NCBI RefSeq assembly: GCF_012847335.1
Contig: NZ_JABBDX010000003.1
Span: forward strand, 62,001 to 126,000
DNA length: 64,000 nucleotides
Direction: 5' to 3'
Source: Psychrobacter sp. MF31
GTDB taxonomy: Bacteria > Pseudomonadota > Gammaproteobacteria > Pseudomonadales > Moraxellaceae
The position numbers and the translations under genes are program-made. Positions 44,398-54,400 of this stretch are shown here, in pieces. Within the stretch, counting starts at the first letter, position 1. Each line of letters starts with the position of its first letter. The notes beneath the pieces were generated by a model. The model saw only the letters and a program-made list of their open reading frames with translations, had not been told where the DNA came from and did no database searches.

Positions 44398-44840
44398 ATA
44401 ATTTTTCCTCACTATAAACTAACTTTCACCATCAAAGTAAATGTTACTCAAAATCTTTCCCTGCCATTATGGCAAAGACGACTTAGGATTATGTAATATT
44501 TTGTCACATCTATGTATGACTACTGCATGCCAGTTTGCTACGGCTGGTGAATAACGCCATGATTACTTCTCAAAAGTTACCCAATAAAGATGATAGATAT
44601 TATTAATGAATAAAAGTTTATTTTATCTTCTTAACTTAATCATCAATTTAAAATAAATAGCGCAAAATAATTTAATCAAAGCGCAACCGTAACAAGCGTA
44701 CACTCAAATCATTTTCTGCTACCATAGCGCTTATTAATTTTGATTTAGCATTGTTGTTATCAAAGCAGCTCAGTTGCTCCAAAAGCGACTTTACTTAACC
44801 CAATTTGGCTGACTTTGATGATGATAAAAAGGAGGTTTAG
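44398..44840. other. Intergenic region between OmpA-lipoprotein and acyltransferase
   Basis: About 440 AT-rich bases with divergent promoters expected. The open minus-strand frame inside (44760-45155) lies mostly in the next gene and is not supported. Nothing else was seen. Confidence 0.4.
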
Positions 44841-45806
44841 ATGATCGTGACCAAAGCCATGCAATCTTTGCAACATCGCGCCCCAAAAGTGGCAAAAGCT
44901 GCCTCGCTTGCCACCGCAACGGGCGTTATTGCCGCAAACAGTATTGGCGGTAGTATTCCGATTTGGCTGATGGGCGCTACCAAAATGATTACGGGCGCCA
45001 AAATCGCTGATCAAACGGTCATTAAGATTGCCAATCATTGGATTCACAGCAATAATGTGCTGCTTGACAAGCTGTTTCCTAATAAAGATTGGCGCATCAG
45101 CTTGCCTGACGATATCAACCCCAATGGCAAATATCTGCTGATTAGCAACCACCAATCTTGGGTCGATACCAGCGTCATTCAGTACGTAAGCGAAAAAACC
45201 TTGCCGCTGACGCGCTTTTTTACCAAGTTTGAGCTGATTTATATTCCGGTTGTTGGTCAGACGTTTTATTTTTTAGACTTTCCGATGATGAAGCGCCACT
45301 CAAAAGAAGCCATTGCCAAAAATCCAAGCTTAAAAGGTCAGGATATCGAGGAAGCCAAGCGCGCTTGCCGATTGTTAAAAGACAAGCCTTTTACCCTGTT
45401 GAACTATTTAGAAGGCACAAGGTTCACCAAAGAAAAACATGATCAGCAGAACTCGCCTTATCAGCATTTGCTTAAACCACGAGCCGGCGGCTTATCGCTT
45501 GCTATTCAATCGCTGGGTGATGAGATTGATGGGATTTTGGACATGACCATCGTTTATCCTGACGGCACACCAAGCTATCAAGATTTGTGGCTTGGCAACG
45601 TTCAGCGCTTAGGGGTCGAGGTTCGCAAAATTGACATGCCAAAAGCGTTATTTTCAGCGATCAAAACTGGCGACTACGACAATGATGAGAGCGTGAAAGC
45701 CGATATGTTTGCTTGGCTTGATGACATTTGGCAACAAAAAGATGGGCAAATTGAAACTATGCTGGCAGAATTTGACACCACTCAACCAAAAGCTCAACCG
45801 CAATAA
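44841..45806 (+). CDS. PlsC-like acyltransferase (YihG/LpxL-independent type)
   Basis: A 321-residue membrane-associated glycerophospholipid acyltransferase of the PlsC/YihG type. HxxxxD lies in SNHQSWVDTSVI and the second motif in LNYLEGTRFTKEKH, with IYIPVVGQTFYFLDF between. The N-terminal ~45 residues are hydrophobic and could anchor it. It begins behind AAAAAGGAGGTTTAG. It is probably co-transcribed with the membrane protein that follows (57 bases later). Acyl chain and acceptor are not inferable. Confidence 0.9.
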   Translation: MIVTKAMQSLQHRAPKVAKAASLATATGVIAANSIGGSIPIWLMGATKMITGAKIADQTVIKIANHWIHSNNVLLDKLFPNKDWRISLPDDINPNGKYLLISNHQSWVDTSVIQYVSEKTLPLTRFFTKFELIYIPVVGQTFYFLDFPMMKRHSKEAIAKNPSLKGQDIEEAKRACRLLKDKPFTLLNYLEGTRFTKEKHDQQNSPYQHLLKPRAGGLSLAIQSLGDEIDGILDMTIVYPDGTPSYQDLWLGNVQRLGVEVRKIDMPKALFSAIKTGDYDNDESVKADMFAWLDDIWQQKDGQIETMLAEFDTTQPKAQPQ

Positions 45807-45863
45807 GCCGATAGCTTGTCGCCTTTTGCTTGAATTTTCAACCAACCTTAAGGTAAGCCTTTT

Positions 45864-46895
45864 GTGATTGACTCGCCTGCTGATATCCCTGCCAAAACCC
45901 CAAGTGTCAAGCCAAGCCGGATCAAGCTTGGCTATGATATTGCCATGATGATCGCCATCAGTATTGATTTGCTAGTGATTGGCTTTGATACCATGCTCAT
46001 GAGCGACTTTAGCCAATTGATCGCGGTAAAATTGGCGCTCGCGGACAGCTTGCAGTGGTATCAGGCAGTACTACATCAGCCGCTGCGAACGGCAGGCGGG
46101 TTTTTTACGGTATTTTTGATTTTAGAATTGCTCGTTCGTTGGGGCATCGCCATTTATACCAAAGTGTACTATCGCTGGTTTTTTTTCCCATTTGTGCATT
46201 GGTATGAGGTTTTAGGTTGCTCGCCGCAGCTACGGGCGCTGCGGTTGTTTCGGGTGGTGATCATAGGTCGGCGCTTATATCAGCTTGGCTATCAAGTCTT
46301 GCCGCAGCCCTGGGTCAACCGGATTAAATTTTATATCAATTTGTTGCTTGAGGAATTGTCAGATCGGGTGATTTTAACCACGATTTACAATTACCGCGCT
46401 CAATTGACCGACCCCAAAACCCAAAAGTCCATCATCCAATCAGCAATTGGCAATAATCGCGATGCCATTGAGCACGCCTTATTGTCTTTATTAAAGCAAG
46501 AGCTTGCGCCAAAATTGCTCCAGCTAAAAGACACTCAAAATCAAGGCTTGGCGGTCGATATTGGTCAAGCGGTCGAAACGGGACTTGCCAATTCGCCTGA
46601 GCTTCGCCGCTATCTAAAAATGATCCCGATTGCCGGAAGTTTGATTGAATCGCAGCTGTTAAGCGTCGGTCACAGTATCGGCGAGAATGTGGTGACCTCC
46701 CTTAGTGATTTTTTGCTTGATCCTGATCGCTTAGAGGCGCTTTTTGCCGCCATTGCTCACGATATTGCGTCGATCGATACTAATAACGCTGAGCTTGAAG
46801 CGCTGATTGCTCGCGTGATTACCGCAAGTCTGGATGAGTTTGAGGCGCAAATTAAGGTTCAGCAATGGAAGCATCAAGATTTGCTGAACTTTTAA
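45864..46895 (+). CDS. Uncharacterised membrane protein with S4-like basic helix
   Basis: The 343-residue product has three to four N-terminal hydrophobic segments, including YDIAMMIAISIDLLVIGFDTML and AGGFFTVFLILELLVRWGIAI. A helix with spaced arginines follows (LRALRLFRVVIIGRRLYQLG), reminiscent of a voltage-sensor S4. The rest is a soluble, amphipathic helical domain rich in Leu and charged residues. Start GTG 45864 behind AAGGTAAGCCTTTT is the first in frame. It may be an ion-transporter-like protein. I do not recognise the family, and the S4 likeness is inference. Confidence 0.75.
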   Translation: MIDSPADIPAKTPSVKPSRIKLGYDIAMMIAISIDLLVIGFDTMLMSDFSQLIAVKLALADSLQWYQAVLHQPLRTAGGFFTVFLILELLVRWGIAIYTKVYYRWFFFPFVHWYEVLGCSPQLRALRLFRVVIIGRRLYQLGYQVLPQPWVNRIKFYINLLLEELSDRVILTTIYNYRAQLTDPKTQKSIIQSAIGNNRDAIEHALLSLLKQELAPKLLQLKDTQNQGLAVDIGQAVETGLANSPELRRYLKMIPIAGSLIESQLLSVGHSIGENVVTSLSDFLLDPDRLEALFAAIAHDIASIDTNNAELEALIARVITASLDEFEAQIKVQQWKHQDLLNF

Positions 46896-46984
46896 GCAAT
46901 CCTTAAAATAATCCGTTATGATAGCCCCATCATTCCCAATTGATGCCCCATTTAAGACCCTTTAAGGTAGGAAGGACTGACGCT

Positions 46985-47749
46985 ATGACGACCAAAACCG
47001 ATGCCACTGATGCCACAGAAAAAGAGGCGATGCCGACCTTAACGTTTTTTGGCAAAATGTTGACCTTTTCACGATTGCAATTAAATACCGCCGATTTAGC
47101 CGCTATTGATGATCAGCTTGCCCAAACGCTGAACCATAAAACCAGCCAAATTCCAGTGATTGTTGACAGCAGCGTCGATCAAGATTTGGATGCGCTGATT
47201 GATTTGTTATGGTCTTGGGGACTTCAGCCTATCGGGGTGGTCAAAGGCATCCTTGATGAGCAAGCAGAAAAGCTGCGATTGGCGATTTTTCCAGCAGAAG
47301 GCAACCGCATTGAGCGCATTGTTCCAAAGGCGAAAAAAGAGCCGGAAGTTCGCGCAGGTAATGACGCCCCTGAACCTCAAGATCCGGCGCCTGCCTTGCC
47401 AACCGAACAAGTCACCAACCTGATTTATGATCAAATTTTGCGATCCGGTCAGAGCCTCAACCACGTTGGCGGCGATTTGATTTTGACCAACAGCGTGAAC
47501 AATGGCGCTGAAGCCATCACGGACAACAGCCTTCATGTTTATGGTCGCGCTCAAGGTCGCTTGGTGGCGGGCGCAACGGGCGATAAAGATGCGCGGATTT
47601 TTTGCCAAATGTTTAATCCCTCTTTGGTGTCAGTTGCTGGAACCTATTGCCTTCGTGACAATTTACCTGAGCATGTGATTGATAAAACCGTTCAAGTTCG
47701 CTTTAAAGAAGGTCAAGGTTTGGTCTTTACGGTTATGGATGATTTTTAA
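46985..47749 (+). CDS. minC: Septum-site inhibitor MinC
   Basis: MinC blocks FtsZ assembly away from mid-cell with MinD. The 254-residue protein has the N-terminal domain (about 20-110, FFGKMLTFSRLQLNTADLA and PVIVDSS) and the beta-helix C-terminal domain (RSGQSLNHVGGDLILTNSVNNGAEAITDNSLHVYGRAQGRLVAGATGD and IFCQMFNPSLVSVAGTY). I start at ATG 46985 behind AAGGACTGACGCT, not at the upstream in-frame TTG/ATG. The linker has a run of Pro and Glu. minD follows after 263 bases, unusually far. Confidence 0.93.
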   Translation: MTTKTDATDATEKEAMPTLTFFGKMLTFSRLQLNTADLAAIDDQLAQTLNHKTSQIPVIVDSSVDQDLDALIDLLWSWGLQPIGVVKGILDEQAEKLRLAIFPAEGNRIERIVPKAKKEPEVRAGNDAPEPQDPAPALPTEQVTNLIYDQILRSGQSLNHVGGDLILTNSVNNGAEAITDNSLHVYGRAQGRLVAGATGDKDARIFCQMFNPSLVSVAGTYCLRDNLPEHVIDKTVQVRFKEGQGLVFTVMDDF

Positions 47750-48012
47750 TTTAAGCATCGACTCGTCAGGCGACCACTTTGATTCAAAAGTAAGCGCTGA
47801 TAAAAAAATCCTTTAATCTTTTGAAAGTAAAAAATTTTGACCGATTGGCTTTGATTTGGGTTTCACAGCTATAACTTTTTGTTTATTTATGTTAGGCTTA
47901 TCCCCTTAAGTGACCGCCCTTTTTTTGATGATCGCTGCGGGATTTTTGACCCTAAAGCGTCTTGCGGCACAAAAATTTTTGACATCCCAATCATTCATAG
48001 GAGTGTGCCATT
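47750..48012. other. minC-minD gap
   Basis: A 263-base AT-rich spacer between minC and minD, larger than in most min operons. It may hold an internal promoter for minDE. No ORF was seen. Confidence 0.35.
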
Positions 48013-48825
48013 GTGGCAAAGATAGTTGTAATCACTTCAGGTAAAGGCGGTGTGGGCAAAACCACCACCAGCGCATCTTTTGCCGCAGGACTTGCGCTAC
48101 GCGGTCATAAAACCGTGGTTATCGATTTTGATGTGGGACTTCGAAACCTCGATTTGATCATGGGCTGTGAAAACCGCATTGTTTATGACTTTGTTGATGT
48201 CATCAGTGGCAACGCCAAATTGTCGCAAGCTTTGGTGAAAGACAAGCAGCTCGACAATTTATTTATTCTTCCTGCCAGTCAAACTCGAGATAAAGATGCG
48301 CTGACCGACAAAGGCGTGGCAGATGTCATGGATGAGCTGTCCAAGCAGTTTGATTATATCGTTTGCGACTCCCCTGCTGGTATTGAGCGCGGCGCTCAGC
48401 TTGCCATGTACCACGCAGATGAGGCAATCATCGTCACCAACCCTGAGATTTCATCAGTCCGTGACTCTGATCGCATCATTGGTATTTTGCAAAGCCGAAC
48501 CAAAAAAGTTGAAAAAAATGAAGGCGCGGTTCGTGAGCATCTGATCATCACTCGCTACAACGCTGAGCGCGCCGCGGCGAATGAGATGATGGACATCAAC
48601 ACCATCTCAAATGACATTTTAAAAGTGCCTTTACTTGGCGTGATCCCTGAGAGCCACTCGGTACTTGAAGCCTCAAACCATGGTGAGCCGGTCATCCACT
48701 ATACCGACTCGGTTGCAGGGCAATGCTATGACGACATCGTAGCCCGCTTTTTGGGTGAAGAGCGCCCCCTACGTCACACAGAAATCAAGAAGAAAAGCTT
48801 CTTACAACGCTGGTTTGGGGGTTAA
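48013..48825 (+). CDS. minD: Septum-site ATPase MinD
   Basis: MinD is a membrane-cycling ParA-type ATPase that recruits MinC. The 270-residue protein has the deviant Walker [14 protein letters not shown] at its N-terminus, [17 protein letters not shown] and [13 protein letters not shown], and an amphipathic C-terminal membrane-targeting helix ([12 protein letters not shown]). It starts at GTG 48013 behind AGGAGTGTGCC. minE follows 3 bases after. Confidence 0.97.
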   Translation: MAKIVVITSGKGGVGKTTTSASFAAGLALRGHKTVVIDFDVGLRNLDLIMGCENRIVYDFVDVISGNAKLSQALVKDKQLDNLFILPASQTRDKDALTDKGVADVMDELSKQFDYIVCDSPAGIERGAQLAMYHADEAIIVTNPEISSVRDSDRIIGILQSRTKKVEKNEGAVREHLIITRYNAERAAANEMMDINTISNDILKVPLLGVIPESHSVLEASNHGEPVIHYTDSVAGQCYDDIVARFLGEERPLRHTEIKKKSFLQRWFGG

Positions 48826-48827
48826 GG

Positions 48828-49133
48828 ATGAGCAAGAAAAAAGGATTTTGGGGCAGTCTGTTTGGTAGTGATGACAAAGCTACCGGAAGCGCCAGCGCCG
48901 CAACTGAGCGCCTAAAGGTGATCGTTCAAAGTGAAAATCGCCTAAACAACCGCTTAACCGCCGATCGCATCGAAAAAATGAAGCGTGAAATCTTAGAAGT
49001 GGTCAATAAATACGTCAACGGCGTTCAGATTGATGATGTGAACATCAATCACCGTAACGAAAACAGCTTGGACGTTCTTGAAATGAACATCAGCTTGCCT
49101 GAACATAAAAAGCCTGCTGCTGAATCAAACTAA
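48828..49133 (+). CDS. minE: Cell division topological specificity factor MinE
   Basis: MinE stimulates MinD ATPase and drives pole-to-pole oscillation. The 101-residue protein has the N-terminal membrane and MinD-binding part (FWGSLFGS and [15 protein letters not shown]) and the dimerisation domain ([26 protein letters not shown]). Length is slightly above the usual 85-95. A terminator follows. The order minC-minD-minE is conserved. Confidence 0.96.
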   Translation: MSKKKGFWGSLFGSDDKATGSASAATERLKVIVQSENRLNNRLTADRIEKMKREILEVVNKYVNGVQIDDVNINHRNENSLDVLEMNISLPEHKKPAAESN

Positions 49134-49151
49134 GTCCATTTAAATGACTAT

Positions 49152-49183
49152 AAAAAAAGCCCTAATCGATTAGGGCTTTTTTA
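49152..49183. terminator. Terminator between minE and cytochrome b561
   Basis: AAAAAGCCCTAA pairs with TTAGGGCTTTTT around a 4-base loop (TCGA), with A- and T-runs, serving the convergent genes. Confidence 0.88.
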
Positions 49184-49202
49184 TCGGCTTAAATTTAAGC
49201 GT

Positions 49203-49730
49203 TTATTTTATCCGACCAATCAAATTGTCTTTTTTGATAAATTGGTGCTGCAAAGCTCCTGCGATGTGCAGTACCGTAAACACGATAATCAATGGCCAAA
49301 TAATATCGGTATGCAAATCGTTATAAAACCGCGCTGACGCACGATCAGGGGCAACAAATACCGGAAGCTCAAATAAGCCGAACATATCAACCGGACGACC
49401 GCCGTAAGCTGACATTAAAAATCCAGCAATAGGCATCGCGATCAACAACGCATAAAGGGCAAAATGCGTAAAATGCGCGGCAAGCTGCTGCCATTTTGGC
49501 ATCAAAATATCAGGAGGCGCTTGGGTCAAAACGCGATTGATCACCCGAGCAATCATCCAAAACAATAAGCTCATGCCAAAAGCTTTGTGAAGACCGATGT
49601 ATAATTTGCTTTCTGATTGGTCATAAAGCAAAATCATTCCCCAAGTGATGAGCAGTAATAGCGCGCTGATCCAATGAAAAATCCGGCTACTTAGCGGCCA
49701 TTTTTGAAGATTTGCATTGCTTTGGGTCAT
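49203..49730 (-). CDS. Cytochrome b561 family protein
   Basis: A 175-residue integral di-heme cytochrome b of the b561/CybB type with four transmembrane helices. Putative heme-binding His lie in RIFHWISALLLL, YIGLHKAFGM, HFTHFALY and FTVLHIAGALQH. Such proteins pass electrons from quinol to acceptors such as superoxide or oxygen. The start ATG 49730 follows TAAGGTGAGCT. It stands alone and convergent to minE. Confidence 0.9.
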   Translation of the reverse strand: MTQSNANLQKWPLSSRIFHWISALLLLITWGMILLYDQSESKLYIGLHKAFGMSLLFWMIARVINRVLTQAPPDILMPKWQQLAAHFTHFALYALLIAMPIAGFLMSAYGGRPVDMFGLFELPVFVAPDRASARFYNDLHTDIIWPLIIVFTVLHIAGALQHQFIKKDNLIGRIK

Positions 49731-49839
49731 AGCTCACCTTATGTTTATCATTAAGTTGGAATCAATTGCCAGCTATTATAGCCGATAATTTAATTAATAA
49801 AACTCAACAGTGCTATGCTATTGTTAAGAATCCTTAAGA

Positions 49840-50412
49840 TTAGCTGTCTAGATCCACCAGTTGGTGGGCAATCTTATCTAAATCTGGAACCAAATAATAA
49901 TGATCATCAATCATGACGGTTTGGAACAGATACGATAAAATTACGTTTTCGCGAAAGCGCTCTTCGGCAACCTCATTGTCGCTGCCCGTAACGACGGGCG
50001 CAAAAAAGTTAAACCCTTCATCACGTTTTTTATTAACGTTAATATTGGCTTGAGCAACGTCCAAATATTTTTCAGGAAGCTCAGTATCTTTGACATCAGA
50101 GATGCGAACTTGGATGTTTTTAATGTCGCCAACCGTTTGCAAAGCAATTCGGTGAACGCTGGTGTTGCCTTCTAAGACAATCATTTTATCGGGCGTTTGA
50201 CTTCTCGGCAACAAGTGAAACACCGCCACTTCCTGCTGATGCCAAAGGTACGTCCAAATCCGCTCATGATACGGCTCAATACTTAAAATCAAGCTCGTTG
50301 GAATCAGCCAATCCGGCTGGTTCATTGCCGGAATGATGCTCACCTCAAGCAGACCGTTATCGGCGGTCAATAAACTTACGGCTTCAAACGAATGCTTTCG
50401 AATTTGGTTCAA
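49840..50412 (-). CDS. chpC: ChpC-like CheW-type protein of the Pil-Chp system
   Basis: The 190-residue protein lies directly after chpB, the place of chpC in Pseudomonas. Its sequence is a diverged CheW fold: PDWLIPTSLILSIEPYHERIW, WTYLWHQQEVAVFHLLPRS and IVLEGNTSVHRIALQTVGD match beta strands of CheW. CheW proteins link receptors to the kinase. The start is TTG 50412 behind TTAGGAGGTCATT; no ATG fits. The name rests on position and a weak fold match. Confidence 0.7.
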   Translation of the reverse strand: MNQIRKHSFEAVSLLTADNGLLEVSIIPAMNQPDWLIPTSLILSIEPYHERIWTYLWHQQEVAVFHLLPRSQTPDKMIVLEGNTSVHRIALQTVGDIKNIQVRISDVKDTELPEKYLDVAQANINVNKKRDEGFNFFAPVVTGSDNEVAEERFRENVILSYLFQTVMIDDHYYLVPDLDKIAHQLVDLDS

Positions 50413-50442
50413 AATGACCTCCTAAGTTAAGTTGACGCGGCG

Positions 50443-51456
50443 CTATTTGACGCTCAAATCAGAGATGACTTGCCGCTCATGGCGCTCGCGTTCGTTCACC
50501 ACATCGATCAGCTTTTTTGCCAATGCCTTTGGACTTCCTACAAACTGGCAAAATCCGGAGTCGATAATGGCTTGCGGCTGACTTGAGCAGGTGCTCAAAC
50601 TTGGGTCTTGCGCCCAAAGCTGGCTTTGGTTGTCCTGAATGCTTGCCAAATATTGCGAGCCGTCCTGACCCATGCCAGAAAAAATGATGCTGACCAAATC
50701 ACTGCCGTAAACATCGCTCATATTTTTGAGCAGCTGACCAATCGCAGGTTTGTACTCCCCCGCCCACGGCTGCGGTAATAAAATCACCCGACCCTCTGAG
50801 TCGCAAATGATTTGTTGATCAATCGGCGCAATCAGGCAATATCCTGATTGCAGTCGCCGAGTTGAGGTGATGATTTGGCAATACCACGTGTTATGACGAT
50901 TTAAAATCCGCGGCAGGGTTTCAATCATGTTTTGGTTAAAATGATGGGCAAGCAGCAAGCAAATCGGCAGACTTGGCGGCAAGTGATCCAAAAACTCTTT
51001 AACCGCTTCAGGTCCGCCCATCGATGCGCCCAAAAACACCACCAACTGCCAAGGTTTACTTTGGTTTGCGGTATTTTTTGCCACTAACAGCTCAGGCAAA
51101 TCCAACAGTTGCGCAAATTTGCGCTTCAGCTTGCGCTGCCATTTGGCGTATTGCGGCAGCTCATTTAAGTAAGGCGCTCGGCTAAAGCCCACCAGAACGG
51201 CGCTGTAATTTGAGGCGGCAATGGCATCGATAATAAACTCATCGTAATCACTGTCAATGAGCCAAATATCGATGTTGGGGGGCTTAGGTTTTTGCGCGAG
51301 CTGATCACGGCTGACGCAATCAATCAGCAAAAAGCCGCAGCTTTTGACCGTATCGCTAAACGCCAAACGCTGCTGCGGATTTTCTGCTACCACCAGCACC
51401 GTAATGTCCGAAGCTGGCTTGTTTTTTAGCGCCTCAATGCGCTGATTAGCCGTCAT
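50443..51456 (-). CDS. chpB: ChpB, CheB-like methylesterase
   Basis: A 337-residue CheB-type receptor methylesterase. The N-terminal ~130 residues form a degenerate receiver-like domain (DITVLVVAENPQQRLAF and NIDIWLIDSDYDEF) without a clear phosphorylation Asp arrangement. The esterase domain follows, with GASMGGPEAVKEFLDHLPPSLPICLLLAHHF giving the catalytic Ser and His, and IFSGMGQDGSQYLA the catalytic Asp. Start overlaps the end of chpA by 11 bases, so translation is coupled. It acts with PilK on PilJ. Confidence 0.9.
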   Translation of the reverse strand: MTANQRIEALKNKPASDITVLVVAENPQQRLAFSDTVKSCGFLLIDCVSRDQLAQKPKPPNIDIWLIDSDYDEFIIDAIAASNYSAVLVGFSRAPYLNELPQYAKWQRKLKRKFAQLLDLPELLVAKNTANQSKPWQLVVFLGASMGGPEAVKEFLDHLPPSLPICLLLAHHFNQNMIETLPRILNRHNTWYCQIITSTRRLQSGYCLIAPIDQQIICDSEGRVILLPQPWAGEYKPAIGQLLKNMSDVYGSDLVSIIFSGMGQDGSQYLASIQDNQSQLWAQDPSLSTCSSQPQAIIDSGFCQFVGSPKALAKKLIDVVNERERHERQVISDLSVK

Positions 51457-54400
51457 GAACCTCGCCTAAGGTGATGCCAAGCAGGCTTTGGATGTTATCA
51501 AGCAGCTGATTTTCTTGGAATGGTTTTCCCATATAGTCGTTGACGCCAAGCTCAAAGGCGCGCTCGCGGTGTTTTTCCCCCGTTCTTGAGGTAATCATAA
51601 TAATAGGAATATGCTCTAAGCGGCGGTTATGGCGGATTTGGGTTGCCACTTCAAAGCCATCCATTCGCGGCATTTCAATATCAAGCAAAATCAAATCTGG
51701 CGTCAATTCTTGCAAGATTTCAATGGCATCAATACCATCTTTTGCCACGACCGCGGTTAACCCTTGGCGCTCAAGGAATCGTGAGGTGACTTTGCGAACC
51801 GTCACTGAATCATCCACCACCAAAATGGTGGGCTGATGCTCGGATTTTTTAGCCACTTTTCGGCTGCCATCATTGACTTGCTTGACATCTTTGATCACTG
51901 CAGCATTTCGAAGCAGTGCCAGCATGTCCAAAATCAGCATCACTGAGCCATCGCCCATAATGGTTGCCGCTGAAATTCCTGCCAAATGCGACAGCTGACG
52001 ACCTAAAGGCTTGACCACTACCTCGATCCGTGATCCTGCAATTTGATCCACTTGTAACGCTAAATTTTGTCCGGTACGGTTTTTAACGATGATTACCGGC
52101 AAGCTTGAGTTGGTATTTACAATCAATTCATTCAATCGGCTGCCAGTTAAGATTTCATTGAGATAATGAATGCGATAATCGATATCATCAATGCGCATGG
52201 TGGCGCGATCGGACTGATAATAATCAAACAGCTTTTCTGGCTGAACCCGAACCACGCGCTCAATCTGAACCAAAGGAATGGCGTAATAGCGATCAGAAGC
52301 GCGAACCACCAACGCATCTGATACGGCAACGGTCAATGGCACCCGAATGGTAAATCGCGAGCCTTGATTGGCTTGAGAGTTGACCGAAACCAGACCGCCC
52401 AACTGCTTAATTTCGCTGATCACCACATCCATGCCAACGCCGCGACCTGAAATTTGAGTCACTTGCTTGGTGGTGGTTAATCCGGCATTAAAGATATATT
52501 GCATGACATCAAGGTCAGAAAGACTTTTGTCGTTGGCATCGATCAGCCCTTGTGAGATGGCTTTTTGGCGAACGGCTTCAACGTTAATGCCGCGACCATC
52601 GTCGGTTAAGTGAATCACCACTTCACTGCCTTCGCGGATCACCTCAAGGATGATTTGACCGCTGCGCTCTTTTCCTAAATTTAAACGCTCTTGCGGGCTT
52701 TCAATACCGTGGTCAACCGCGTTTCTGAGCATGTGCTCAAGTGGCGAGGTGATGCGCTCAAGGATGGTTCTGTCCATTTCATCATCGGCATTGACGATGG
52801 TCAATTCAACCGACTTGTTTAATTCATTCGCCGTCTGCCGAACGATCCGCTCAAGCCTTGGGGTCAATCTAGCAAATGGCACCATTCTTGAATTCATCAA
52901 CCCATCTTGAAGCTCAGTTTGGGTTCGTGACAGTTGCAGCAGCAAATTTTCACTGTCACGGGTTTTTTCAAGTAACGTGCTATTAATATCGACCAAATCC
53001 GATGCCGACTCGGTCAATGACTTGGACAATTGGTTCAAAGAGGAGTATTGATCCATCTCAAGCGGGTCAAAACCTTCTTTTCCCATCAGCTCAGTGTCAT
53101 CAATTTGCGCTAAAATCTGCGCTTCAAGCTCGATTTCCATCCGTCTGAGCTGATCGGCTAGACGCTGAATGGTAACGCCCATCTCCTCAATGCTGTTGGT
53201 TAAGCTGCTCATCCCCATATCAATTCGCGCGCGGTTAATCGCCGACTCGCCCGATAGGTTGATCATGCGCTCAATCAAATTGCTTGAAATGCGGATCATC
53301 TCGTTGCTGCTGCTTTGCTCTTGTGCCACAAAGCTGCCGCGCATTGAGGGCATCTGACTAATGTCTGCCGCCCCAAATATTGCCTCTTGCTTAGATTTTG
53401 CCGCCAATACGGCACTCAGCTCAACTTGTAGCGACTGACTTGGTACTTGCTTTAAGCTGTCAGGGTTTTTGCTAAATTGGATTAACGCCTCAATGAGCGC
53501 TTTTGGCATGGGCGGGTTGATTTGGTGCTTTAAGATAAATAGCGCATCGGCAAGCCAATCGTGACAAGCTTCTAGCAACTGAGCGATCATTTTCGTGGCA
53601 GGTCGGCGGCGAATGGCAAGCTCTTCGTAAACCGTTTCCATTTGGTGAGCCAAATCAGCAATGCCATTGGCGCCAACCATTCGCGCGCCACCTTTAATGG
53701 TATGCAAATCCCGCTGCAACGCCTGTAACGCCACAATATCGCTGATGTTGTTTAAAAACAATTGCAGATATTTATTACTGCTGACAATTAGCTCATCAGC
53801 TTCTTCTAAAAAGACCTCTAAAATGTCAGGATCAGGAAGACCATCTTGCCAAGATTGATTGATGAGATGGTCAAGATTGACCGTCTCTAAATTTTCATCA
53901 GAAGGGTTCTCTTCTACCTCATCAGCTTGCAAATGATTTTGTAGCGCCGGCAATAATAACGTGATCTGATTGGGAAGCGTTTGTAATTGAATAAAGTCTT
54001 GCAACTGCGCAATCAAATCTGCAGCAAAAAACGACTCCCGATAGCGAATCACATAATCAATTTGCAAAGACAGTGTGTCTTGAACCGTCTGCATGATATC
54101 CAGCCACTGCGCCGTTGGGGCAAGGCGGTTTTCAACAAACGCCTCATAAACGCTTTCAGCTTCGTGGGTCAAATCGCCAATGCTATGAATCCCTGCCATC
54201 CGAGCGCCACCTTTGATGGTGTGCAAATGGCGCTGAAGGATTTTGAGGGCAGCACTGTTGTCTTTGTCCGCGCGCCATTGGCTAAAGGTTTGCGCAATGG
54301 CATTATCAAGCTCTTGGGCTTCTTCCAAAAAGATTTCAAGCAGCTCAATATCAGTATCAATAACTTCAAGGGATAACTCATCGGCTTGAACGGTTTCCAC

